Shown here: positions 1 to 9,225 of the stretch, piece after piece
Layout: every line of letters starts with the position of its first letter
Position numbering within the stretch: the stretch's first letter is position 1
DNA from: Bryobacterales bacterium
Lineage (GTDB): Bacteria > Acidobacteriota > Terriglobia > Bryobacterales > Bryobacteraceae
DNA: 64,000 nucleotides
Direction of reading: 5' to 3'
Assembly: GCA_020846745.1 (NCBI GenBank)
Contig: JADLDI010000060.1
Coordinates: 62,001 to 126,000, forward strand
Made by a program: the position numbers and the translations under genes
Notes under the pieces: generated by a model
What the model was told of the DNA's origin: nothing
Seen by the model: the letters and a program-made list of their open reading frames with translations, nothing else
Database searches by the model: none

Positions 1-1
1 T

Positions 2-2593
2 GAAAACGCTCGCCGCGAGAAGCACTGGCGCCGCTGGGGCACTTACCTGTCAGACCGCGCCTGGGGAACCGTTCGCGAAGATTACTCGGCCAACGGAGAT
101 GCGTGGAACTACTTCTCGCACGACGAAGCACGTTCGCGCGCATACCGCTGGGGCGACGACGGACTGCTCGGGTTTTGCGACAATCACCAGCGGCTGTGTT
201 TCGGGCTGGCCCTCTGGAATGGCCGCGACGCGATCCTCAAAGAGCGGCTTTTCGGACTGACCAACAGCGAGGGCAATCACGGCGAAGACGTCAAGGAACT
301 CTATTACTATCTCGACGCCACGCCGACGCACTCCTACGCGAAGGCACTCTATAAGTACCCCCAGGCGCCATTCCCCTATGGCTGGCTGGTGGACGAAAGC
401 CGCCGGCGCAAGTCGCGTGGTCCGCGCCAACTCGATCCGGAGTTCGAACTGCTCGATACCGGCATCTTTGACCAGGACCGTTACTGGGACGTTTTCGTGG
501 AATATGCGAAAGCCGATGTGGACGACATTCTGATCCGCATCACGGTGGTGAACCGCGGGGCGCAACCCACGGCGCTGCACCTGCTGCCCACCGTCTGGTT
601 CCGCAATACATGGTCGTGGGGATACGACCCGCGTAAGCCGGCGTTGTGGGCGGAACAGACCGATCGCATTGCCATGCACCACGACTTGCTGGGCGATTAT
701 CACTTCTGGGCAGAAGGCGTTGATGAGTGGCTGTTCACCGAGAACGAGACAAATACAGAGCGCTTCTATAAACAGCATTCCGGTAACGGATTTTACAAAG
801 ACGCCTTTCACGAGCGCCTGATCGACAACCGCATGGATGCCGTCAATCATGCCGGGCGAGGCACCAAAGCCGCTGCGAGTTACAAGCTGGCACTAGGGCC
901 GGGAGAAACAAAGGTGGTTCGTCTGCGGCTATCCTCGGGCGCGGCGGCTTTGGATTTTGACGCGGTAATCGGTCGACGAATTGCCGAGGCGGACGAATTC
1001 TACTCGTTCCAACCCGCCGGCTTGACCACCGATGGGAAGCGTGTTCAGCGGCAGGCTTTTGCCGGGCTTTTGTGGTCGCGGCAGTTTTACCACTACGTCA
1101 TTCAGCAGTGGCTCGATGGCGATCCGGCGTATCCACCTCCACCAGCGCAACGCAAAGAAGGGCGCAACGCCGCATGGATTCACGTTCATAACGAAGATGT
1201 GCTGTCGATGCCGGATAAGTGGGAGTACCCGTGGTTTGCCGCCTGGGACGCCGCCTTCCACATGATCCCGATGTCGATGGTCGACCCGGACTTTGCCAAA
1301 CAGGAGCTGTCGCGCTTCCTGCGCGAATGGTACATGCACCCCAACGGCCAGGTGCCCGCATACGAGTGGAAGTTCGAAGATGTCAATCCTCCGGTACATG
1401 CATGGTCGTGCTGGCGGGTATTCAAAATCGACGGAAAACTGACGGGCAAGCCGGATGTGAAGTTTCTCGAAGGCGCCTTTCACAAACTGCTGATGAACTT
1501 CACTTGGTGGGTGAACCGCAAAGATACACAGGGGAATAACATCTTTGAGGGCGGCTTCCTCGGCCTCGACAACATAGGTGTATTCGACCGGTCGTCACAG
1601 ATTGACGGTGCGCTCATCGAGCAATCGGATGGCACGTCCTGGATGGCGATGTTCTGTTTGAACATGCTGCGCATCGCGCTCGAGTTGGCACAGTACGACT
1701 TAGTATATGAAGACATTGCGAGTAAGTTCTTCGAACACTTCCTCTATATTGCCGATGCAATGAACTCGCCCGAGCGCGGCCTGTGGGACGAGCAGGATGG
1801 ATTCTATTACGACCGTATCCGGTACAAAGACGGGCGGGCGTACAAGTTGCGCGTGCATTCCATGGTGGGGTTGATTCCTCTTTTCGCCGTGGATACGTTC
1901 GAAGGCGAGGTGCTCGCCAAATTACCAGGGTTCCATCGGCGGATGATGTGGTTTCTCGACAACCGGCCGGACCTCGCCCGGAACATCGCTTCGGTAACCC
2001 AGGAAGGCGTCGCGGACCGGCGCCTCCTGTCGCTGTGTCATGCCAATAGGCTTCGCCGGTTGCTCGCCCGGATGCTCGATGAAAGCGAGTTCCTTTCCGC
2101 TTACGGCGTCCGATCGCTTTCGCGGTATCACGCGCAAAACCCGTATATCTTTCCCGCCGATGGCGAAGAGCATCGCGTGGATTACGAACCCGCGGAATCC
2201 ACTACCGGCATGTTCGGCGGTAACTCCAATTGGCGTGGTCCTGTCTGGTGGCCTGTTAACTACCTGCTGATTGAATCCTTACAACGCTTCCACTATTACT
2301 ACGGTGACGATTTCAAGATCGAGTTCCCGACCGGCAGCGGCCGCCAAATGAATCTGGAAGAAGTGGCGGCCCAGCTATCGCGCCGGTTGTCGCGCTTGTT
2401 CATCCGCGATGAGCAGACCGGCAAACGTCCCGTCTTCGGCGGCATCGACAAATTTCAGCACGATCCGAACTTCAGCGACTACTTACTCTTCTACGAGTAT
2501 TTCCACGGCGACAACGGCGCCGGGCTCGGAGCAACGCACCAGACCGGGTGGACGTCGCTGGTCGCCAAACTGCTGCAGCAGTCCGGTATTTAA
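2..2593 (+). CDS. GH63/MGH1-type glucosidase, 5' end outside window
   Basis: The reading frame is open from base 2, so 863 residues are visible and the N-terminus lies outside the window. The first residues ([20 protein letters not shown], then [17 protein letters not shown] and [21 protein letters not shown]) are the hallmark start of the bacterial glucosidase family related to eukaryotic processing alpha-glucosidase I (GH63, MGH1-like (alpha/alpha)6 barrel). Aromatic-rich barrel motifs follow, such as [18 protein letters not shown] and the [20 protein letters not shown] block near the C-terminus. Substrate specificity cannot be read from the sequence; members act on alpha-glucosides or mannosylglycerate-like compounds. 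No signal peptide can be judged. It converges on the esterase at 2600-3802, with 6 bp between the stops. Confidence 0.88.
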   Translation, partial: ENARREKHWRRWGTYLSDRAWGTVREDYSANGDAWNYFSHDEARSRAYRWGDDGLLGFCDNHQRLCFGLALWNGRDAILKERLFGLTNSEGNHGEDVKELYYYLDATPTHSYAKALYKYPQAPFPYGWLVDESRRRKSRGPRQLDPEFELLDTGIFDQDRYWDVFVEYAKADVDDILIRITVVNRGAQPTALHLLPTVWFRNTWSWGYDPRKPALWAEQTDRIAMHHDLLGDYHFWAEGVDEWLFTENETNTERFYKQHSGNGFYKDAFHERLIDNRMDAVNHAGRGTKAAASYKLALGPGETKVVRLRLSSGAAALDFDAVIGRRIAEADEFYSFQPAGLTTDGKRVQRQAFAGLLWSRQFYHYVIQQWLDGDPAYPPPPAQRKEGRNAAWIHVHNEDVLSMPDKWEYPWFAAWDAAFHMIPMSMVDPDFAKQELSRFLREWYMHPNGQVPAYEWKFEDVNPPVHAWSCWRVFKIDGKLTGKPDVKFLEGAFHKLLMNFTWWVNRKDTQGNNIFEGGFLGLDNIGVFDRSSQIDGALIEQSDGTSWMAMFCLNMLRIALELAQYDLVYEDIASKFFEHFLYIADAMNSPERGLWDEQDGFYYDRIRYKDGRAYKLRVHSMVGLIPLFAVDTFEGEVLAKLPGFHRRMMWFLDNRPDLARNIASVTQEGVADRRLLSLCHANRLRRLLARMLDESEFLSAYGVRSLSRYHAQNPYIFPADGEEHRVDYEPAESTTGMFGGNSNWRGPVWWPVNYLLIESLQRFHYYYGDDFKIEFPTGSGRQMNLEEVAAQLSRRLSRLFIRDEQTGKRPVFGGIDKFQHDPNFSDYLLFYEYFHGDNGAGLGATHQTGWTSLVAKLLQQSGI

Positions 2594-2599
2594 CTCCCC

Positions 2600-3802
2600 T
2601 TACTTCAGCCACTTTTCGAGCCACGCGAAGGCGTCGTCCTGCATTTGTGCGTTGAACTGGTGCGGAACGTCGTAGAACCGGCCTTGGAACCGTTCCGGCT
2701 TCTTCAGGTCGGCGTAAACGTCGCGAATCTTGTTTGTTGAGCTTTCCATGCCGGCGCGTGTGAACAGCCGGTCTTGCCCGCAGTTCTGGACAAAAATCGC
2801 CGTGGTCGGCGCGGCGAGGCTCGCGATATCCGGATGGTCGAGGTAGCCATGTACGCCGAATGCGTCGAAGAGGGCACTGTGCACCTGATAGCTGATATCC
2901 AAGGTGGTGGGCAGCGTCGTCATCCAGCCGGTAATGACAGAGGCTTTAATGCGTGGGTCGGTGCCGGTGAGGTAAGTCGACCGGTACCCGCCGCCGGACA
3001 GCCCCAGGCAGCCGATCCGGTTGGCATCCACCTCAGGCAGCGAAGCCAGCACGTCCACCGCGCGCCGATCGTCATAACTGACAATTCCCATCCAAGAGGT
3101 ACCGCTAAAACTCAGCCACGTATTGAGGTCCGCCGCACGCTCGCGCAGAAATGAGTTAGTCGCGGCCACATACTCGGGTTGATCGGGACTTAGGCCCGCC
3201 AGACGCTTGCTAAGCTCGGCCGGCGGCTGTTCATACCTAATCCGCCGTTCGCCCCAGAAGAACGCGTCAGGCACAATCACCACAAACCCGCGCTTGGCTA
3301 ACTCATCCGCATAGGCGCGCCCGCCGTAGTAGCGATTGCGGAACTCGGTCAACGCAACATGCTCGCCAGGCATCTTCACCAGCTTCTCTTTCCCGTGATA
3401 GAACCAGCCGCCATGATCGTGTAGCGCAACGGCAGCCGGATGTTTGCCGGGTGTCGTGGGCACCAGCAGATAGGCAGGCACCCGATAGTGCGCGGATCCG
3501 GCAAAGGAGACGGTCCTGACTTCGTAACCATCGCGTTTCTCAATCTTTTCCACCTTCATATCGAGCGCCACCTGCTTCGGCGAATACGATAGAAACCGGT
3601 TCAACTCGGCGCGCCCGCGCTTGCGCCACTCTTCCAGGCTGACGCTGCCGCGGTGTTTATAGTCCATCGGAAAGCCCCGCTCGTTGTGAATCGATTTCAC
3701 TTGCGGGGCGAGGCTGCCCAGCCAGCTCTCGGCGCGCTGCTGCGGTTGAGCAACAAGGGTCAATGGGAGGAGTACGGCGACGGCTTTCATAAGCGAGATC
3801 AT
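2600..3802 (-). CDS. Secreted alpha/beta-hydrolase (acetylxylan esterase / dienelactone hydrolase-like)
   Basis: A 400-residue protein with an N-terminal signal peptide (hydrophobic stretch at residues 5-18, cleavage probably after VAQP). The alpha/beta-hydrolase core shows the nucleophile elbow GLSGGG (Ser about 269), an acid candidate in NCGQDRLF (Asp about 344) and His about 381 in DVPHQFN. The oxyanion-region sequence AVALHDHGGWFYHG precedes the nucleophile, as in acetyl-xylan-esterase-like families. It probably removes acyl groups from plant or microbial polysaccharide in the periplasm. It is divergent from another esterase gene, with only 20 bp between the two start codons. An alternative start is Met5 (3790). 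Neither start has a convincing Shine-Dalgarno sequence. Confidence 0.75.
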   Translation of the reverse strand: MISLMKAVAVLLPLTLVAQPQQRAESWLGSLAPQVKSIHNERGFPMDYKHRGSVSLEEWRKRGRAELNRFLSYSPKQVALDMKVEKIEKRDGYEVRTVSFAGSAHYRVPAYLLVPTTPGKHPAAVALHDHGGWFYHGKEKLVKMPGEHVALTEFRNRYYGGRAYADELAKRGFVVIVPDAFFWGERRIRYEQPPAELSKRLAGLSPDQPEYVAATNSFLRERAADLNTWLSFSGTSWMGIVSYDDRRAVDVLASLPEVDANRIGCLGLSGGGYRSTYLTGTDPRIKASVITGWMTTLPTTLDISYQVHSALFDAFGVHGYLDHPDIASLAAPTTAIFVQNCGQDRLFTRAGMESSTNKIRDVYADLKKPERFQGRFYDVPHQFNAQMQDDAFAWLEKWLK

Positions 3803-3805
3803 TAT

Positions 3806-3820
3806 CGCCTAATATAGGCG
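3806..3820. promoter_or_regulatory. Inverted repeat and -10 candidate between divergent esterase starts
   Basis: A perfect 6-3-6 inverted repeat, CGCCTA-ATA-TAGGCG, fills almost the whole gap between the divergent start codons at 3802 (minus) and 3823 (plus). Its centre contains TAATAT (3810-3815), which sits 7 nt before the plus ATG. This would fit a -10 box of a leaderless mRNA. The symmetry could alternatively be an operator controlling both esterases. Confidence 0.4.
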
Positions 3821-3822
3821 CT

Positions 3823-6800
3823 ATGTTGTGTCGAGCGGCAATGGCGATTGTGCTGGCTCTGCCCCTGTGGGCGCAGCCTGAGTTGCGGTTGGATGGCGAA
3901 CTCACAGACGAGCAATGGCGAGCAGCCACACCCGTGCCGCTGCGGCCGGCGTTCCTGGGCGTGCCCGCGGATCTCGGCGGCGAAGTTCGCGTCGTCCACT
4001 TGCAATTCGACACGCTGGTAGGAGCCTACCTGCCGGAACCCGGCGGACGGGTGCTCGCCCGATCCGTCGGAGTGAATCCCGTCTGGGAGAAAGACGCGTT
4101 GGAGTCGCCGGATCTGGAAGACCGGTTGATCGTCACAATCGGCGAACAAGTCGTAGAAGTCAACCCGTGGGGAGCCTGGCGTGCGCCCGCCGGGCTGCAG
4201 GTGGTTGCGGCCGCGCGCATCGATTCAAGCGGTTGGTGGGTGGAGTGCGCGATTGCAGCTTTTGGCAACGTGCAGGTGGAGCGTGTACGTTCCCGGCGGG
4301 CGCTGGCGCCTGAATTCCGCTGGACCGCCCGCGTCACGCACGTACCCTCCAACGCAAACGCCCAAAAAGTGCAGGATACAAGGACGGCGGGCGCCCGCGT
4401 CGGGCGGCTCAGCAGCCTGTCGAGCGAAGATGCGTGGAAGCAGGTGCCCGCGTTTCAGATGTTGCGAAATGAGCCCGAAGCGCGGCGCCCCCGCTATCCG
4501 ACGAATGTCCGCTGGGCCCATGACGGCCAAAAACTAGTGGTGCGGTTCGAAGTGGACGAACCGGAACCCGTGGTAGCACGCGCCGGCGGGCGCGACGCAA
4601 ACATCGCGGCCGACGATCATGTTGGTATCTACCTGGCCATCAGCGGCTCGGCGTTTCTTGAAATTCTGGTCAACCCGTCGGGTGCGCTACGCGATACGCG
4701 TGGTTCCGGACCACGCATGTCCCGGCCCGATGCAAACTGGAACGCACCGATAACAGTCGAAACAGCGATTGAACACAAACACTGGTGGGCGCGGATCGAG
4801 ATCCCCCTGGCTGAATGCACCCGCGCATTAGGCGAGCAGGCAATGCCGAAGTTGTGGCGAACCGCGCTGGTACGGCACCGTGCCGCGCGTCCTGGGCGCG
4901 AAGCGGAATGGAGCGCATATCCTGCCATCGGCGCGAGTAACTCGTTCTATGGCCCGGCGCGGTACGCGGCATTGCTCCTGGATAACTCGCCGCCGCTCCC
5001 ACTACGTCAACCTGAACCCAAAGAGTACAGCGGATTCGCCGAAAAACTCGCGGCGCTCGATTCCGATGTGTGGACGCCGCTGGAGCGCCGGTTCCTCGGC
5101 GTTCGCGGCATGACGGGACGCTATCTCGACCGGCGCGTCCGCGAAGCCGTCCTGGCCGAGCGGACTGCCTGGGCGAAAGTGCAGACGAAAACCGATTGGG
5201 AGCGGTTCCGCGACGAGCGCATTCAAAATTTGCGTGAAAGCATGGGACAGTTCCCGCCCGAGCGTCCATCGCTCGACACTCGGGTTTCAGCCAGGTACTC
5301 CGGGCCTGGGTACAAGCAGGAGAACGTGGCGTTTCAGGTAAGACGCGATTACTGGATGCCGGCCAACGTCTACACACCCGCGAATGCGACGGGCAAGCTC
5401 CCCGCAATCCTGATTGTCCACAGCCAGCACTATCCCAAGACTCAAGGCGAGTTACACGACATGGGTCACTTATGGGCGCGGACGGGCGCGCTGGTCATGA
5501 TCGTCGAGCGTCCCGGCTATGGCGAACGCGCTGAAACCAATCCATGGTTCCGCCAGGCGTATGGCTCGCGGGATAACTTCACCAAGTTACTGTTTCTCGC
5601 CGGTGAGAGTTACTCGGCCTGGGCGGCCTGGGACATCATCCGATCGGTGGATTATCTGTACGACCGTCCTGATGTAGACCGGCAGAAGATCATCCTCTTG
5701 GGTTCCGTGGCCGGGGGCGGCGAACCCTCCGCCCTTGCCGCCGCGCTCGACGAGCGGATCACCGCGGTCGCCCCGTATAACTACGACCAGGGTCATGTCC
5801 GTGTTCATGGCGATTCGCCCGGGCAGATCGCAAAGCAGTTCTCCCCGTGGCTGGTAGCGGCCTCAATCGCGCCGCGCCGCCTCATTCGTGCCTTCGAGTT
5901 CGGCTGGGAAGGAGCGGAAGAGCCCGACTATCCCGAACTGTGGGTGGATGGCATGGAACGGTCGCGTAAGGTGTGGGACTGGTACGGAGCTGGCGCAAAC
6001 CTGACGAGCGCGCAGGGGTTCGGGTTGATCAGGTTGAGTATGGAGCGCGCCAGCCACTGCTTCAGCATCGGCCCTGAGCAGCGCGAATCGCTCTACCCCA
6101 TCCTGCAAAGATGGTTCGGCATTCCCTATCCGAGCGCCGAAGACCGGGCGATACTGCCGGATTCCGGCTTAACGGTGAATCGCGTGCGCGAGGAGGCGCG
6201 AAAGCAGGAGGCGCAGCGGCGGCGTCCGCACGCCGAGTTGGTCAGCATCACACCGGAATTGAATGCCCAGATACGCCGCCGTTCGATGCACGAGTTACTC
6301 GGAGAACTCGCCGATCAAATGCATCGAACGCGAGACCGGGAAAAGATCGTTCGGGAGTTACCAAAACTGCTCGGGGACATCGAACCGGCGGCACGTCCCG
6401 AGGTGGAACCGAAATGGAGAAAGACCGTCGGTAACGTGAACGCTGAGGCTATGGTGGTGACAGTGGAGGAAGGCATTCGCGTTCCTGTCCTGCTGCTTCG
6501 GCCGCAAGGCAGCGGCGCAGTTCCAGTCGTAGTGGCCGTTTCACAGGGCGGCAAAGAGCGGTTCCTCCAAAGCCGCGCGGAGGAACTGGCTTCCTTACTG
6601 GACACACGCTTGGCCGTGGCATTAGTTGATGTACGCGGCGCCGGCGAAACGGCGGCGGCTTGGGGCGGCACGCCCAACGGGCTGGCACAGACAGAGTTTG
6701 ACTTAGACAGGAACTTACTCGGATCGCGGGTGAAGGATTTGCGAACCGTGCTGGCCGTGCTTCGGACTTACCCGGACATCGATGCCAACAGAATCGGGCT

Positions 6801-7200
6801 TTGGGGCGAGTCGTTCAGCTCTCCCAATCAAAATCTGTTCGTGGACGAGGTGGAATTTGAAGGGGCGCCCAATGTGCAATATAAAGCGGACCCGATGGGC
6901 GCACACCTCGCCCTGTTGACCGCGTTGTTCGAGGGCAGCCGCGTGCGAGCCATCTCCGGGTCAGGCGGCCTTGTGTCTTACCGCAGTGCCCTGAACAATT
7001 CGGTCACCTACATGCCCATGGACACCGTTGTCCGGGGCATACTCCGCGTCGCCGATCTAAGCGACATCATCTCGGCGATCGGCCATACACGCGTTGCCTG
7101 GCTGAACGCGGTGGATGGACGAAACGTCGCAACCGGTGTGCGTACTCCGCCGCACCAGTGCGCGAACCACTTGATACAGATGCTGTCGGCGCGGAACTAG
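3823..7200 (+). CDS. Secreted double alpha/beta-hydrolase with CBM9-like N-terminal domains
   Basis: A 1125-residue protein. It has a signal peptide (AIVLALPLWAQP), then two CBM9/DOMON-like beta domains (about 20-170, starting LRLDGELTDEQWRAA, and about 190-390, with the typical AADDHVGIYLAI and WWARIEIPLAE motifs). A first alpha/beta-hydrolase domain follows (about 450-770; nucleophile region LLGSVAGGGE) and a second (about 870-1115; nucleophile region IGLWGESFSS). CBM9-type modules bind sugars, so a polysaccharide deacetylase or esterase role is plausible. In the first domain the elbow is G-S-V-A-G-G, which departs from the usual GxSxG, so that head may be altered or inactive. It is divergent from the 2600-3802 esterase, and its stop overlaps the stop of the copper-storage-type gene by 4 bp. 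Confidence 0.7.
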   Translation: MLCRAAMAIVLALPLWAQPELRLDGELTDEQWRAATPVPLRPAFLGVPADLGGEVRVVHLQFDTLVGAYLPEPGGRVLARSVGVNPVWEKDALESPDLEDRLIVTIGEQVVEVNPWGAWRAPAGLQVVAAARIDSSGWWVECAIAAFGNVQVERVRSRRALAPEFRWTARVTHVPSNANAQKVQDTRTAGARVGRLSSLSSEDAWKQVPAFQMLRNEPEARRPRYPTNVRWAHDGQKLVVRFEVDEPEPVVARAGGRDANIAADDHVGIYLAISGSAFLEILVNPSGALRDTRGSGPRMSRPDANWNAPITVETAIEHKHWWARIEIPLAECTRALGEQAMPKLWRTALVRHRAARPGREAEWSAYPAIGASNSFYGPARYAALLLDNSPPLPLRQPEPKEYSGFAEKLAALDSDVWTPLERRFLGVRGMTGRYLDRRVREAVLAERTAWAKVQTKTDWERFRDERIQNLRESMGQFPPERPSLDTRVSARYSGPGYKQENVAFQVRRDYWMPANVYTPANATGKLPAILIVHSQHYPKTQGELHDMGHLWARTGALVMIVERPGYGERAETNPWFRQAYGSRDNFTKLLFLAGESYSAWAAWDIIRSVDYLYDRPDVDRQKIILLGSVAGGGEPSALAAALDERITAVAPYNYDQGHVRVHGDSPGQIAKQFSPWLVAASIAPRRLIRAFEFGWEGAEEPDYPELWVDGMERSRKVWDWYGAGANLTSAQGFGLIRLSMERASHCFSIGPEQRESLYPILQRWFGIPYPSAEDRAILPDSGLTVNRVREEARKQEAQRRRPHAELVSITPELNAQIRRRSMHELLGELADQMHRTRDREKIVRELPKLLGDIEPAARPEVEPKWRKTVGNVNAEAMVVTVEEGIRVPVLLLRPQGSGAVPVVVAVSQGGKERFLQSRAEELASLLDTRLAVALVDVRGAGETAAAWGGTPNGLAQTEFDLDRNLLGSRVKDLRTVLAVLRTYPDIDANRIGLWGESFSSPNQNLFVDEVEFEGAPNVQYKADPMGAHLALLTALFEGSRVRAISGSGGLVSYRSALNNSVTYMPMDTVVRGILRVADLSDIISAIGHTRVAWLNAVDGRNVATGVRTPPHQCANHLIQMLSARN

Positions 7201-7568
7201 GAACTCACCGCCATCGAAGGCGACTGGCTCATCCGGTGGCACGACTCCGCGCACCGCCGGCACGTCTCGGCGCAACGCAACATCAGCGGATCGCCGCCGG
7301 CCAGACGTTCACAGTCGTCGGCGCAACGCTTGCAGATCTCCGCGCACACTCCACACGTGTAAGCGTGGTGGACAGACTGGCGCAGCATGAAGTCCGCGCT
7401 GGTGGCGCAAATCTGTGCACAGTCTTCGAGTTCGCGAATGTGCTCGTGGCCGGCATGGCGGCCGCCCATGGCCAGACAATGTGCCGTAGTCTCCACGCAC
7501 AAACGGTGACAGTCGAGGCAATTCTCGATCGCGTTCCTCATCTCTTCGCTCAATGGATGGTGTGCCAT
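7197..7568 (-). CDS. Cysteine-rich four-helix-bundle copper-storage-type protein (Csp/DUF326-like)
   Basis: A 123-residue protein with 15 cysteines arranged along predicted helices (NCLDCHRLC, DCAQIC, TCGVCAEICKRC, CAETCRRCAESC). This pattern is that of the four-helix-bundle copper storage proteins (Csp3-like, formerly DUF326), in which Cys residues line the core and bind many Cu(I) ions. There is no signal peptide, which suggests a cytosolic, Csp3-like form. The start is preceded by GAGG about 8 nt upstream, and a perfect 14-bp palindrome lies just beyond it (7581-7594). No copper exporter or CueR/CsoR gene is adjacent in the window. Confidence 0.85.
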   Translation of the reverse strand: MAHHPLSEEMRNAIENCLDCHRLCVETTAHCLAMGGRHAGHEHIRELEDCAQICATSADFMLRQSVHHAYTCGVCAEICKRCADDCERLAGGDPLMLRCAETCRRCAESCHRMSQSPSMAVSS

Positions 7569-7580
7569 AGGGTAGTCCTC

Positions 7581-7594
7581 GCCTTCTAGAAGGC
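7581..7594. promoter_or_regulatory. Perfect 14-bp palindrome upstream of Csp-like gene
   Basis: GCCTTCTAGAAGGC is perfectly self-complementary and lies 12-26 bp upstream of the copper-storage-type start codon. It is positioned like an operator or the start of a 5' leader hairpin. A metal-responsive repressor is a guess; no regulator is encoded next to it. Confidence 0.35.
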
Positions 7595-7596
7595 CT

Positions 7597-8184
7597 GTGG
7601 ACTCAGGTTGTTACCTCAACCGCTCGAATGGCGTAAAGAAAGGCACTCGCCCGCCCCTTGCGATTGATTGGAACGTATTATCATCAAAAGGCATCGAACA
7701 GCAACAGTTGGTGAGCAAACAGAACGGAACGGGAGGATGCTCTAATCTGGGACCGGCCGCTGAGCGATACCGGATTTATCTCGCGGAAGATAATCCCGCC
7801 GATGTCTACCTCATCAGGCACGCGCTCACCAGCGCCGGATTGGCATTCGAGTTGACCGTTTTTGAGGACGGCGCGGAAGCGATGCGGTTTGTGCAGGCCG
7901 AAGCCGGAGACGCCGGCCGCCCCTCGCCCGATCTGATTGTCCTCGACCTCAATTTGCCGAAACGAACTGGGACCGATATTCTCGCCGCCATTCGTGAACA
8001 ACCGCACCTCACCAATGTTCCTGTAGCAATTCTTACCTCCTCTGCTTCCCCTGCCGACCGTGCGCAGACACTTCGCCTGAAGGCGGACCGCTACTTCTTG
8101 AAGCCCCTCGATTTGGACGATTTCCTTAAGATCGGCGCTAACATCCGCGAACTGCTCCGCGCCGCCGGGCGGCCCAAAGATTAA
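7597..8184 (+). CDS. Single-domain response regulator (Rcp1/CheY-like)
   Basis: A receiver domain of the phytochrome-partner Rcp1 type and nothing else: acidic pocket in IYLAEDNPADVYL, phosphoacceptor Asp in LIVLDLNLPKRTG, conserved Ser/Thr in AILTSSAS and Lys in YFLKPLD. There is no output domain, so it probably relays phosphate or acts by protein contact. The first 55 or so residues before the domain look non-homologous. The GTG at 7597 would lie almost on the Csp palindrome. A GGAGG at 7732-7736 has only an in-frame CTG (7747) behind it, and a GTG at 7711 is another option, so the true start is unsettled. No kinase is adjacent; one of the same signalling style lies at 22380. Confidence 0.75.
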   Translation: MDSGCYLNRSNGVKKGTRPPLAIDWNVLSSKGIEQQQLVSKQNGTGGCSNLGPAAERYRIYLAEDNPADVYLIRHALTSAGLAFELTVFEDGAEAMRFVQAEAGDAGRPSPDLIVLDLNLPKRTGTDILAAIREQPHLTNVPVAILTSSASPADRAQTLRLKADRYFLKPLDLDDFLKIGANIRELLRAAGRPKD

Positions 8185-9221
8185 CCCGCGGCCACCTCGC
8201 TCCACTCCACTTTATCGGCAACCACAAATAGTGTCTGGCCTTTCACTGGCCGCGCACTCAGGTGCATCATCGCCACGTAGCCGGCGCGCGGCGCCTCGAT
8301 CTCAAGCGGCCGGGTAGCGTGATTGCTGAAGTCGTGCAGGCGGCCCAACACCGCGCCGGCTTCCACCCAATCGCCCAAATCGACGTTTGGCTCCCACACG
8401 CCGTCGCGAGGACAAGGCACGTAGTATTGTAACTGGTCGGCCTTCACAAGAATCGGGTCGGCCGCCGATTGAGACCGGATGCGTTGCGGAGCACCTGCAA
8501 CCAGACCGTAATTGCGAAGCACGTTGATCATGCCTTCATAGCCATGACGCACGCCTTGCCGGTCTGTCGTTTCGCCGCCCCCCAGTTCCGCGCCGATTGT
8601 CACCTTCCCTTCGGCTTCCGCTTCGTCCGTCAGCAGTCCCGAGGCCATTGTGCCGGCGTAAATGAACACGAACGGCGGATCGAACAAGCGCGCGACCTTC
8701 GCCGTTTCCGCCTGTTGCGCGGTGTCGGGTATCGGATGAAACGATGTGCAAATGGGGAATGCGCCTTCTTTCCCCCCGGCGTGCAGATCGATGACGATGC
8801 GTACCTGCGGGAAAATTCGGGTCTTGACGAAGTTCGAAATACGATAAGAGATCGTGCCGCGCGCGTTGCCGGGAAAAGCGCGGTTCATGTTGACGCCATC
8901 CAACGGCGATGTACGTGTGTTGGCGATGCAGGCGCTTTCGCTAAGTTGTGGAATGAGGATCACGCGGCCCGACATCTCGCCGGGGTTCAGGTCGTTCGCC
9001 AGGCGCTTCACCGCAATCTGTCCTTCGTACTCGTTGCCGTGCGTGCCGCCGAAGCAGACGATGCCGTTCGGGTTCGTTCCGCGCGCCCCATTGATCACCG
9101 TCAGCGGGACGAGCGAGTAGCCCCACGTCCCATCCAGATGGAAGGCAACTTGGTAATGGTGCTTGCCGGGGCGTGTGAAATCGATATCGGCGGGGTTGTA
9201 GATAACCTGGGTCACAGTCAT
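8181..9221 (-). CDS. Succinylglutamate desuccinylase/aspartoacylase family deacylase
   Basis: A 346-residue zinc amidohydrolase-like protein of the AstE/AspA family (M14-type fold). The zinc motif H-x-x-E is seen in GTHGNEYEG (His61, Glu64) and the third ligand in IVIDLHAGG (His147). DGVNMNRAFPG matches the substrate-carboxylate-binding NxNR segment. A C-terminal beta domain carries PCPRDGVWEPNVDLGDWV. It should cleave an N-acyl amino acid or a related amide; the substrate is unknown. I chose ATG 9221 rather than the longer open frame to 9428, because the extension is not family-like and overlaps the divergent CoA-transferase gene. GAGAGAC precedes this ATG. Confidence 0.82.
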   Translation of the reverse strand: MTVTQVIYNPADIDFTRPGKHHYQVAFHLDGTWGYSLVPLTVINGARGTNPNGIVCFGGTHGNEYEGQIAVKRLANDLNPGEMSGRVILIPQLSESACIANTRTSPLDGVNMNRAFPGNARGTISYRISNFVKTRIFPQVRIVIDLHAGGKEGAFPICTSFHPIPDTAQQAETAKVARLFDPPFVFIYAGTMASGLLTDEAEAEGKVTIGAELGGGETTDRQGVRHGYEGMINVLRNYGLVAGAPQRIRSQSAADPILVKADQLQYYVPCPRDGVWEPNVDLGDWVEAGAVLGRLHDFSNHATRPLEIEAPRAGYVAMMHLSARPVKGQTLFVVADKVEWSEVAAG

Positions 9222-9225
9222 TCGA

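Noticed and set aside
50..850. 266-codon minus-strand open frame
   Set aside because: Antisense to the GH63-type glucosidase, which has clear family motifs.
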